A stretch of DNA of 64,000 bases from Thermohalobaculum sp039821125 (lineage in GTDB: Bacteria; Pseudomonadota; Alphaproteobacteria; Rhodobacterales; Rhodobacteraceae), in NCBI GenBank assembly GCA_039821125.1, contig JBCBOR010000003.1, positions 108,930-172,929 on the forward strand. Reading direction: 5' to 3'. The translations under genes were made by a program, and so were the position numbers. Under the pieces are notes generated by a model. The model saw only the letters and a program-made list of their open reading frames with translations. It ran no database searches and was not told the DNA's origin. Positions 1-7,242 of the stretch are shown piece after piece; position 1 is the stretch's first letter, and every line of letters starts with the position of its first letter.

Positions 1-1608
1 GGCCACGAAGATGCCGATCGCGACCAGGACAATGCCCGCAATGACCTTGGCGGTGGTCGTGACCCAGCGCGGGATAACACCGCGCAGCCCCTGAGTGATC
101 GCGTCTCCTGCCCGTGCGAACGCCCGGCTGATCCGGCCGCTGATCCCGCCGAGCACCGGCAGGAAGATCAGCGCCACGATCAGCGAGGCAGAGAGCACGA
201 AGATCAGCGTGATCGGCAGTTGCCGCATGAACTGTCCCGGCATCCCGGGCCAAAGCAGCATGGGCAGGAAAGCGCACAATGTCGTCGCGGTCGAGGCCGT
301 GATCGGCCAGAACATCCGCTTTGCCGCCGCGGCGTAGGCACGCATTGGTCCCTGACCGGCCTGGATCTCCTTGTCGGCATACTCGACAACGACGATCGCA
401 CCATCGACCAGCATGCCCACGGCCAGGATCAGACCGAACATGACCATGTTGTTGATCGGCAACTCGAACGCGGACATGAGCGCGAACGACAGAAGGAACG
501 ACGAGGGGATCGCGATCCCGACCAGCAGGGCAGACCGGAACCCCAGCGATGCCAGAACCACCAGCATCACGAGGATGACGGCGGTGGCCACCGAGCCTTC
601 GAGTTGGCTGACCATGTCCTCGACCCGGGTCGACTCGTCCATCGAGAAGTCGACATTCACCGCCTGTTGCAGCGGCTCGGGCCACTTCGCGACTTCGACC
701 TCGACGATCGCCCGCGAGGCCGCGACCGTGGCGATGATATTCTGACCGATACGCTTCGAGACCTGAAGCGATATGGATTTGCGCCCGTTGTAGCGCGCCT
801 CGCCTTCGGCATCCTCGAACGTACGCCTGATCTCTGTCACATCGCCGAGGCGGATCACCCGGTCGCCGTTCACTTTGACCGGCAGGTTGTTGATGTCCGA
901 TGCCGTCTCGAACGAGCCTGGGACCTTGACCGAGAAGGCCGCCGTTTCGCTCTCGACCGCCCCTGCCGCGACCAGCTGGTTGTTCCGATCAACGACCGTC
1001 AGCAGTTCCTGCGCCGTGACGTTGTAGGATTCCATCTTGAGCGGGTCGATCAGCACCTCGACCATCTCATCCCGGTGGCCGGTCAGCTTCGCCTCGAGCA
1101 CCGAGGGATGTGCCTCGATGGCGTCCTGCATGTCTTTCGCGAGATTGGTCAGTGTGCGCTCTGGCACCAAGCCGGAGAGCGACACCACAAGGATTGGAAA
1201 CTCGGAAAGATTGATCTCGTTGATCGTGGGTTCATCGGCGTCCTCGGGAAACTCGGCCTGAGCCTGATCGACCTTGTCCCGCACCTCGGCCAAGGTGGCC
1301 TGCTTGTCCCAGCCCTGATCGAACTCGAGCAAGACTGCGGCATGACTGTCGGACGCGATGCCGGTCATGTCCTTCAGACCGTCGAGCCCGCGCAGTTCCG
1401 TCTCGAGCGGTTTGACGACCAGACGTTCGCTGTCGATGGCCGAGACGCCCGGGAACGGCACCGAGATGTAGAGCACCGGCACATCGATGTTCGGTGCGCC
1501 TTCCTTCGGCAGGCTGACATAGCTGACCAGCCCAGCGCCGATCGAGATCAGGACGAACGCCAGGATCATCCGTGCCCGTTCGGTACACCAGGAAACGAGA
1601 CCGGTCAT
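1..1608 (-). CDS. RND efflux transporter permease subunit (3' part beyond window edge)
   Basis: Inner-membrane proton-driven pump of the resistance-nodulation-division superfamily, partner of the adaptor encoded just upstream. The first 536 residues are visible, about half the usual length of roughly 1,030. A first membrane helix lies at about residues 14-30, followed by a periplasmic porter region, then several helices from about residue 335. The TM4 motif reads GMLVDGAIVVVEY with Asp402; the second Asp of the AcrB Asp-Asp pair is Gly403, so a single-Asp arrangement as in CusA-like pumps. The ATG at 1608 lies about 40 bases after the adaptor stop, which suggests one operon. The substrate cannot be told from sequence. 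Confidence 0.93.
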   Translation of the reverse strand, partial: MTGLVSWCTERARMILAFVLISIGAGLVSYVSLPKEGAPNIDVPVLYISVPFPGVSAIDSERLVVKPLETELRGLDGLKDMTGIASDSHAAVLLEFDQGWDKQATLAEVRDKVDQAQAEFPEDADEPTINEINLSEFPILVVSLSGLVPERTLTNLAKDMQDAIEAHPSVLEAKLTGHRDEMVEVLIDPLKMESYNVTAQELLTVVDRNNQLVAAGAVESETAAFSVKVPGSFETASDINNLPVKVNGDRVIRLGDVTEIRRTFEDAEGEARYNGRKSISLQVSKRIGQNIIATVAASRAIVEVEVAKWPEPLQQAVNVDFSMDESTRVEDMVSQLEGSVATAVILVMLVVLASLGFRSALLVGIAIPSSFLLSFALMSAFELPINNMVMFGLILAVGMLVDGAIVVVEYADKEIQAGQGPMRAYAAAAKRMFWPITASTATTLCAFLPMLLWPGMPGQFMRQLPITLIFVLSASLIVALIFLPVLGGISGRISRAFARAGDAITQGLRGVIPRWVTTTAKVIAGIVLVAIGIFVA

Positions 1609-1648
1609 AGCGATCCCCGCGGCGCGTCTTTGATGCCGGATCCAGCCG

Positions 1649-2773
1649 TCATCTCAGGGCCGAACTGTCGATCGGGGTCGCGATCACAGTGCGCCCGTTG
1701 CGGACAAATTCCTGGCCGATCACGATGACATCCGCCGTGTCGGGCAGACCGTCGACCCAGACACCCTCTGCTGTGTCACGCATGATGCGCACGGGAAAGA
1801 AGCGGGCCTTGCCATCCTCCGCGACGCGCACGCCCATACGCCCGCCATCATCCAGTGTCAGGGCCGATTGCGGGACCAGATGAGCGGCCTCCGAGGGCAG
1901 GTCAATGAGCAACTCGGCGGTCATGCCGTCCCGGATCTTCCAACCCGGATTGTCCAGCGTCACCTCGACCGCATAGGTCCGGGTCTGCTCGTCTGCGACC
2001 CGGCTGACGAACGAGATCTCCCCCGACACCTCTGTGCCGTTGATCAGACGCGCGGATGCAGTCTGACCGAGGCTGAGCAGATCGACGTTCTGCTCCCCGA
2101 CAAAGCCCGAGATCTTGATCCGGCTGAGATCGATGATGTTCGCGCAGTAAGCGCCCTGGCTCAGGAACGTGCCGATCTCTGCCGTATCGGTTTCAAGGAC
2201 GCCGCTGAACGGCGCCTTGATCTCGAGACGCCCGATGTCCCAATTCACCTGATCGAGGCGCGCCTGCGCCGCTTCGAGCCGCGCGCGCCGCGCGTTCAGC
2301 GTCGTCTCCGCAGCAAAGCCTTTCGCTTTGAGCTGCGTTGTGGCGGATGCTTCGACTTCGGCCTCCGCGAGACTGGCCTCGGCCTCGGCCAATTGCGCCG
2401 CGCGCACGCCAGGGTTGAGACGGCAGAGCACCTGGCCTATCTCGACCCGGGTGCCGCTGCGGAGCGGTTCTGAGATCACCTGACCTTCGGTCTCCGCAAC
2501 GAGTTGGACGTTCCGGTTGGCCTTCGTCCGCCCGCGCAGGACGAGCCGCGCCTCGGTTTCCCGGGACTGCACGGGCAGCACCATCACCGGGACAGGGCGC
2601 TCGTTCTTGGACGGCTGATCAGCGGTAGGGCTCTCAGCGTCGGCGAGTGCAACCTCCTCCGCCGAGGGCGTGCCCGCATCAGCGGACACATCCACGGTCT
2701 GCCCACGCACGCCGAACCAATAGTACAGCCCCGCCACTGCAACGAGGGCGATGATCAGCGAAGATATCCGCAT
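1649..2773 (-). CDS. RND efflux periplasmic adaptor (membrane fusion protein)
   Basis: Periplasmic adaptor that links an RND permease to an outer-membrane channel. It has 374 residues. An N-terminal hydrophobic segment (about residues 4-20) serves as uncleaved anchor or signal. Next come a lipoyl/barrel-sandwich half, an Ala/Glu/Arg-rich helical hairpin (about residues 125-185), the second lipoyl half and a beta-barrel domain near residues 205-290. This is the standard HlyD/AcrA order. It is the first gene of a two-gene operon with the permease. No outer-membrane channel gene is visible in the window. Confidence 0.93.
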   Translation of the reverse strand: MRISSLIIALVAVAGLYYWFGVRGQTVDVSADAGTPSAEEVALADAESPTADQPSKNERPVPVMVLPVQSRETEARLVLRGRTKANRNVQLVAETEGQVISEPLRSGTRVEIGQVLCRLNPGVRAAQLAEAEASLAEAEVEASATTQLKAKGFAAETTLNARRARLEAAQARLDQVNWDIGRLEIKAPFSGVLETDTAEIGTFLSQGAYCANIIDLSRIKISGFVGEQNVDLLSLGQTASARLINGTEVSGEISFVSRVADEQTRTYAVEVTLDNPGWKIRDGMTAELLIDLPSEAAHLVPQSALTLDDGGRMGVRVAEDGKARFFPVRIMRDTAEGVWVDGLPDTADVIVIGQEFVRNGRTVIATPIDSSALR

Positions 2774-2876
2774 CTTGGTCCTTTCAGGCCGCGTTCCTGC
2801 TCAAACGGCCACGGGCGCACCATCAAGCGCACGTGTTAAAGATAGGACAAGTTGCGACTGTGGAAAAGATGCGAGT

Positions 2877-2892
2877 GTCAACTTTCGTTGAC
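2877..2892. promoter_or_regulatory. Perfect inverted repeat upstream of the efflux operon (possible operator)
   Basis: GTCAAC-tttc-GTTGAC is a perfect 6-bp inverted repeat with a 4-base spacer. It lies in the 164-base gap between the efflux adaptor start and the end of the glutathione transferase gene. On the reverse strand it overlaps a TTGACA hexamer that could be a -35 element, though no convincing -10 follows at the usual distance. A regulator-binding role is inference; no regulator gene is adjacent. Confidence 0.3.
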
Positions 2893-2937
2893 GAGCAAGA
2901 CGGGTATGTCGAGAGGGCAATTCTGACGCTGCGTCAA

Positions 2938-3642
2938 TCACTTGCGAGGCAGCGAGGCGGCGCTCTGCTCGAACAGCAGCTTGCGCTCGGCCTCATCCGG
3001 TGGCGCCGAGCGGCGCAGGTCCTTGCCAAGATTTACGGCGGCCTGCGTTGCGGGGCGCTCCTTGATACGCGCGCGCCATGCTATCACATTGGAAAACGGA
3101 GATAAATCCGAGGTCAACGGCTTCGCGATGAGGACCCAGGGCCAGCAGATCATGTCGGCAATGGTGTACTGATCGCCCGTTAACCACTCTCGGCCTTCCA
3201 ATCGGCGATCCAGGACCCCAAGCAGACGCTCGTACTCACCTTTGTAACGCCTCAAAGAATATTCGTTATCAATATCTTCCGGCGCATAGTTCACAAAATG
3301 AGACAGCTGCCCCGCCATCGGCCCCTGACCGCCGACCTGCCAGAACAGCCACTCCATGACCTCTTTCCGCCCGACCGGATCACTCGGCAGAAATTTCTCA
3401 TGCTTATCAGCGAGATACCACATCACAGCACCGCTCTCGAAGACCGAGACGGGATCCCCATCGACATCATGATCGACAATTGCAGGCATCCGGTTGTTCG
3501 GCGAGATCGCCAGAAATTCATCCCGAAATTGATCGCCTTTCGAGATGTTTACCGGGATCATCTGATACGGGACGCCCAACTCCTCCAGCAGCATCGCCAC
3601 CTTCCACCCGTTCGGCGTCGGCCAATAGTAAAAGTCGATCAT
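2938..3642 (-). CDS. Glutathione S-transferase family protein
   Basis: Cytosolic glutathione transferase-like protein of 234 residues, the usual GST size. The N-terminal thioredoxin-like half contains the NNRMPAIVD loop with the cis-proline and an ES pair (VFESGA) of the glutathione-binding site. The C-terminal half is the all-helical GST domain (DQYTIADMICWPW is the typical buried helix). The ATG at 3642 is preferred over an upstream in-frame ATG at 3753, because the reading frame between them runs through a tandem 11-bp repeat and has no GST character. Substrate unknown. Confidence 0.88.
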   Translation of the reverse strand: MIDFYYWPTPNGWKVAMLLEELGVPYQMIPVNISKGDQFRDEFLAISPNNRMPAIVDHDVDGDPVSVFESGAVMWYLADKHEKFLPSDPVGRKEVMEWLFWQVGGQGPMAGQLSHFVNYAPEDIDNEYSLRRYKGEYERLLGVLDRRLEGREWLTGDQYTIADMICWPWVLIAKPLTSDLSPFSNVIAWRARIKERPATQAAVNLGKDLRRSAPPDEAERKLLFEQSAASLPRK

Positions 3643-3662
3643 CCCGGTCCCCGAAAACAGCC

Positions 3663-3739
3663 GTATGGCAGGCGTATGGCTGGCGTATGGCACCTGTACC
3701 GCACCCGTCTGGCTCCTGTATGGCAGGCGTATGGACACA
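3663..3739. repeat. Seven tandem copies of a degenerate 11-bp repeat
   Basis: Seven consecutive 11-base units can be laid out without gaps. Units 1, 2, 3 and 6 begin GTATGGC; the first and sixth are identical (GTATGGCAGGC), and the others differ by a few bases. The array starts 21 bases upstream of the chosen start of the reverse-strand glutathione transferase gene, in its 5' region. An 11-bp period is close to one DNA turn, so all copies face one side of the helix. Function unknown. Confidence 0.75.
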
Positions 3740-3835
3740 AAGTCGATGGACAAACGCCGCCGGGACCAGCGCGCGGTCAGGAAAATTTAACTCATCTTGT
3801 TCACATTCTCACGGCGCTTCAAGCGTGTGAAGGAG

Positions 3836-3856
3836 GTCCCGGGTCAAGCCCGGGAC
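3836..3856. repeat. Palindromic repeat, GTCCCGGG-N5-CCCGGGAC
   Basis: A perfect 8-bp inverted repeat with a TCAAG spacer, 32 bases before the start of the BrnA-like gene. Palindromes of this type (two CCCGGG blocks around a short spacer) are frequent interspersed repeats in alphaproteobacterial genomes. Only one copy was noticed in this window. It could also act as a hairpin in the leader of the downstream gene. Confidence 0.5.
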
Positions 3857-3888
3857 AGCAAAGTGGTCATTCAGAACGGGAGCCCGTC

Positions 3889-4227
3889 ATGGGACAGGTT
3901 GTACGCCGCCGCACGCGCGAGCAGGAAAAAGACCTCAAACGCATGATCGACGATGTCGAGGCATTGGAGATCGAGCAAAGCATCTTCCGACGCATGTGGG
4001 GCGTGATGCCGGACGGCTGGCGCACGGCACACGAGGACGCCCCCTGCGGCCCGGCGAAAACCAAGATGACCATTCGGCTCGAGAGCGACGTGCTCGAGTG
4101 GTACCGCTCCCTCGGCCACGGCTACCAGAACCGCATCAACACGGTCCTGCGTGCCTACAAGAACGCTGTCACCTCGAAATGGATCGAGATGGAGGACGAC
4201 CGCGACGTGAAGGGGAATCTGATTTGA
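3889..4227 (+). CDS. BrnA-like (DUF4415) antitoxin family protein, orphan
   Basis: Protein of 112 residues. Its C-terminal part contains KTKMTIRLESDVLEWYRSLG followed by a YQNRINTVLRAY segment, the ribbon-helix-helix signature of BrnA/DUF4415 antitoxins, which bind DNA and neutralise BrnT toxins. The first 60 residues are charged and helical. BrnA genes normally sit directly after a brnT toxin gene; no BrnT-like frame (about 90 residues) is visible upstream, where only repeats and the divergent GST gene lie. The ATG at 3889 starts the conserved part. It may be a relic of a toxin-antitoxin pair or a stand-alone regulator. Confidence 0.7.
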   Translation: MGQVVRRRTREQEKDLKRMIDDVEALEIEQSIFRRMWGVMPDGWRTAHEDAPCGPAKTKMTIRLESDVLEWYRSLGHGYQNRINTVLRAYKNAVTSKWIEMEDDRDVKGNLI

Positions 4228-4228
4228 C

Positions 4229-5292
4229 GGAATCCAGTCAGTGTTGTTAGAAATATTCGTAAATACCCGTAGATCAACGCGCAGCGTGATCAAAGATGAA
4301 CTGTCTTGCCTCATTCGGCACGTTCCAAAGCTTCTCGCTAGTCCGTATCATAGGCGGAACGTTTGCGTCCATTGACCACAAATCAAATGCTTTAAAAGTA
4401 GAGTGAAGATTGGCCAAACTGTAAGCGATCTCTTTGCCAATTGACTTTCTAGGGTATGATGACGCTAACTCATCACCAAACTCATTGGCTATTGCTGCAG
4501 CAGCTGCCCAGTCGGGAAACGCGAAAAATGGGTGATCCTTGCCTTTTCGCCAAGCGCCGTTTCTCTTGTCACGCCACCATCCAAGATGACCCATGATGAA
4601 AGCTTGCCGTGCCTCATTGTTAATCTTCTTTAGGCCTTGGTATGTCGCGGAGCGATCGACAACGTAGTTAAGGAATTTGTGGCCTTGTGTTACCGTTGGT
4701 GCTTGTCCTCGCGTAGAGTAATCTGCTCTTTGCCCTGGGAACCGATCCATTGCCAGAATAACTCTACGCATGCCTTTGGGGAGGCGATGGCAGGCGAACT
4801 GCATACCGAAGCAAATCGTGAATAGATAGAACGCAATGGCAGTCGCCTGCTTAAAATCAACAAATTCGCCAGCGAATTTTAATCGGTATTTTTTGTGGTG
4901 GGCAATAACCTCGCATTCTGGCAGCTCTTCAATGATTTCAAGGCCCAGCTTCGCTGCACTTTTCTGCTGGTGTGCATGCATTATTCCAGAAATAATCAAT
5001 CCATTTTCTTTCTCTTGAGTCAACCATTCAGAAAATTTATCCGCGACTTTGGCCTTATTTTTTGATGAATAGTATTTAAATTGACGAATAGGCGGAATAA
5101 TATTTTGATTTGGGTGAAGCACAAAAGTCGCAGCAATGCCTAACCCAGGAAGGTCGTGCCTTTGGATCGACTCGGACGGCTTGGTGTCAGAATATCCCTG
5201 CCAGTACTTTTTTGCGTTTATGACATCAAACACATTAAAGTTCCAATTTTATTAGGTATTTATAGGGCTTTGGCAAAAATTTATACTATGAA
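4229..5292. other. A+T-rich insert, likely horizontally acquired
   Basis: From just after the BrnA-like stop codon to the last codons of the CoA transferase gene the sequence is visibly richer in A and T than anything else of this length in the window. It holds a single reverse-strand gene of unknown family. The base-composition switch at about 5285-5295 coincides with the point where the CoA transferase stops looking like its family. No integrase, transposase, terminal repeats or tRNA gene was seen at either border. Confidence 0.65.
4274..5233 (-). CDS. Hypothetical protein of the A+T-rich insert
   Basis: Not recognised. It has 319 residues, no signal peptide and no clear membrane segment, apart from one moderately hydrophobic stretch (about residues 130-148, around AIAFYLFTICFG). 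That stretch is followed by RVILAMDRFPGQ, which faintly resembles the catalytic strand of RNase H-like folds but is not enough for a call. The C-terminal third is rich in Trp, Lys and Arg. Codon use (many AAA, AAT, TTT, ATT) is unlike that of its neighbours, supporting recent transfer. It faces the BrnA-like gene tail to tail across 46 bases. No partner gene is present, so a defence or cargo role is only a possibility. Confidence 0.7.
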   Translation of the reverse strand: MFDVINAKKYWQGYSDTKPSESIQRHDLPGLGIAATFVLHPNQNIIPPIRQFKYYSSKNKAKVADKFSEWLTQEKENGLIISGIMHAHQQKSAAKLGLEIIEELPECEVIAHHKKYRLKFAGEFVDFKQATAIAFYLFTICFGMQFACHRLPKGMRRVILAMDRFPGQRADYSTRGQAPTVTQGHKFLNYVVDRSATYQGLKKINNEARQAFIMGHLGWWRDKRNGAWRKGKDHPFFAFPDWAAAAAIANEFGDELASSYPRKSIGKEIAYSLANLHSTFKAFDLWSMDANVPPMIRTSEKLWNVPNEARQFIFDHAAR

Positions 5293-6405
5293 GTTCACCG
5301 TGTGCTCGCCAAGTAAAGGCGCCGGGCGCGGATCATCCAAAGGCGTGCCTGAGAACCGGGCGGGGGGGCGCGTCTGGCGGAGGGTGCCGGCGACAGGGTG
5401 CTCGGTCTCGATGATCAGGGCGTTGGCCTGCACCTGCGGGTGGTTGATCATCTCGGCGCGGGTCAGGACGGGGGCGCAGGGGACGTCGAACTCCTCCAGC
5501 CGGGCGATCCAGTCGGCGGTCGTGCGCGCGCGCAAAGCCTCCTGCGTCAGTTCCAGACGCGCCGGCTTGTTATCATCGAGACCTGCCGAGGTCAGGAACC
5601 GGGGGTCCGTCTTCCACTCCGGCCGCTCGCAGGCGTCGGCCAGTTTATGCCAGTCGACCAGGCGGAAGGCAGCGACGGAGATATAGCCGTCCTGGGTCTC
5701 GTAGATCAGGTCGATATAGCTTTGCGCGGTTTCCGCCTCGAACTCGTCGCCCACAAACGTGTGCCCGCCCATGTCGGATGACCAGAGGAAGTGGATCACC
5801 GTGTCGAGCATGGAGAGGCGGATGTGCTGGCCCTCGCCGGTCCGGGTGCGCGCAAACAGGGCCGCTGTGATCGCCTGCGCGACAGTGAAGCCGGTCAGCT
5901 TGTCCGGCAGGATGGTGCGCACGAGGCGGGGGCGTTCCTGATCCGACCCGGCCTGCACGGTGGTGAGGCCCGAGAGCGACTGGATCAGCGGATCGAAAAC
6001 GGGTTTGCGGGCGTATGGCCCGGTCTCGCCGAACCCGGTGATCGAGGCGTAGATGACGCCGGGGTTGATGGCGCGGCAGGCCTCATACCCGATGCCGAGC
6101 CGGTCGGCGACGCCGGGGCGGAAGTTCTGCATGACGACATCGGCGGTTTTGACGAGGCGCATGAGTGTCTCGACCCCGCCCTCGGCCTTGAGGTCGATCA
6201 CCACCGAGCGCTTGTTGCGGTTGTTGTTCAGAAAGCTCGCGGACATGCCGCCCCGCTGGGTGGCTGCGTTGCGGGTGTTGTCGCCCGCCGGGCTCTCGAC
6301 CTTGATCACATCAGCGCCCTGATCGCCAAGGATCATTGCGCCCAGTGGGCCCGAGATCATCCCCGTCAGGTCGATCACACGCACGCCGTCCAGCGGTCCC
6401 GCCAT
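5281..6405 (-). CDS. CaiB/BaiF family (family III) CoA transferase, 3' end apparently altered
   Basis: Transfers CoA between carboxylic acids through a covalent aspartyl intermediate. It has 374 residues and the typical start GPLDGVRVIDLTGMISGP. ADVIKVESP and FRPGVADRLGIGYE are family blocks, and the Asp in ILPDKLTGF (about residue 170) matches the position of the catalytic Asp. Most of the protein is normal, up to PAPLLGEHT near the C-terminus, but it then ends abruptly with VNFIV and a TAA stop exactly where A+T-rich DNA begins. Relatives usually continue for another 15-30 residues. The gene may still be active. Substrate unknown. Confidence 0.88.
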   Translation of the reverse strand: MAGPLDGVRVIDLTGMISGPLGAMILGDQGADVIKVESPAGDNTRNAATQRGGMSASFLNNNRNKRSVVIDLKAEGGVETLMRLVKTADVVMQNFRPGVADRLGIGYEACRAINPGVIYASITGFGETGPYARKPVFDPLIQSLSGLTTVQAGSDQERPRLVRTILPDKLTGFTVAQAITAALFARTRTGEGQHIRLSMLDTVIHFLWSSDMGGHTFVGDEFEAETAQSYIDLIYETQDGYISVAAFRLVDWHKLADACERPEWKTDPRFLTSAGLDDNKPARLELTQEALRARTTADWIARLEEFDVPCAPVLTRAEMINHPQVQANALIIETEHPVAGTLRQTRPPARFSGTPLDDPRPAPLLGEHTVNFIV

Positions 6406-6550
6406 ATTCGTCTCCTTCCTGCTGACGAGCGCACCCTATGCACCGCGCGGATGCACGCCAAGGGTGAACCGGCGTCTTGACGCGGCGATACCCCCTTTTA
6501 ACCGGCGCATCGGCGCTATAGGTTGCCCGCCAAACCAAGGGAGGCACGCG

Positions 6551-7186
6551 TTGAGCGAGACTGACAGCTTTATTCAGGAGGTGACCGAGGAGGTCCGCCA
6601 GGACCGGATGTTCGCTCTCTGGAAGAAGTGGGGGCCGTTCGGCATTGCCGCGATCGCGCTGATCGTCGGCGGCGCGGCATACTGGTCCTACCAGCAGGAT
6701 CAGACCCGTCAGGCGGCCGAGGCGCGGGGCGGGACGTTCATCGCCGCGGACCCTGCGGATCCGTCGCAGCAGATCGCTTTGGCCGAGCGGATCGATGGCC
6801 CCGCGCAACTGATCGCGGCCCTCACGGCAGCGGGCGCCGAGGCCGAGGATGGTCAGTACGAAGCGGCGCGCACGCGCTATCTCGCCATCGCCGCTGCGGC
6901 TGATGTGCCGCGCGAATACGCAGATCTTGCGCGCCTGCAGGCGGTGCGGGCAGGGGCCGCCGCCGATGGCGCCGATCTCGCAGCGCTGTCCGCCGAGCTT
7001 GATCCCCTGGTTGCCGATGGTGCGCCCTACCGGCTGCTGGCACAGGAGCTTCGCGCGAGCCTGGCAATCCAGGACGGGCGCATCGAGGACGCGCACAAGG
7101 ATTTGCGTGCCATTCTGGACGATGGGACTGTGACCGACGGATTGCGGCTTCGCGCGAGTGAAATGCTGACAACGACCGGGGGGTGA
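6551..7186 (+). CDS. YfgM-like TPR membrane protein
   Basis: Protein of 211 residues with one N-terminal membrane helix (about residues 28-47, GPFGIAAIALIVGGAAYW) and a periplasmic Ala-rich helical part that looks like degenerate tetratricopeptide repeats. This is the layout of YfgM, an accessory factor at the SecYEG translocon that works with periplasmic chaperones. It sits directly upstream of bamB, the usual pairing. The TTG at 6551 is chosen as start because a GGGAGG ribosome-binding site lies just before it; the in-frame ATG further upstream at 6464 lacks one and adds residues without family character. Confidence 0.8.
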   Translation: MSETDSFIQEVTEEVRQDRMFALWKKWGPFGIAAIALIVGGAAYWSYQQDQTRQAAEARGGTFIAADPADPSQQIALAERIDGPAQLIAALTAAGAEAEDGQYEAARTRYLAIAAAADVPREYADLARLQAVRAGAAADGADLAALSAELDPLVADGAPYRLLAQELRASLAIQDGRIEDAHKDLRAILDDGTVTDGLRLRASEMLTTTGG

Positions 7187-7242
7187 GGTCTGCTACGCCT
7201 ATGCCCCGGCGCCGGGGTGGCGGTATAGACTGGGGAGTATCC

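Noticed and set aside
220..1728. Forward open frame of 502 codons over the efflux permease
   Set aside because: The opposite strand encodes a clear RND permease from 1608 to the window edge; the forward translation is low-complexity Asp/Arg/His.
3663..3739. CRISPR array
   Set aside because: Units are contiguous 11-mers without spacers and no cas gene is present.
3298..3888. Extending the BrnA-like gene upstream to 3298
   Set aside because: The extra residues are antisense to the glutathione transferase gene and run through the 11-bp repeat; they show no antitoxin-family character.
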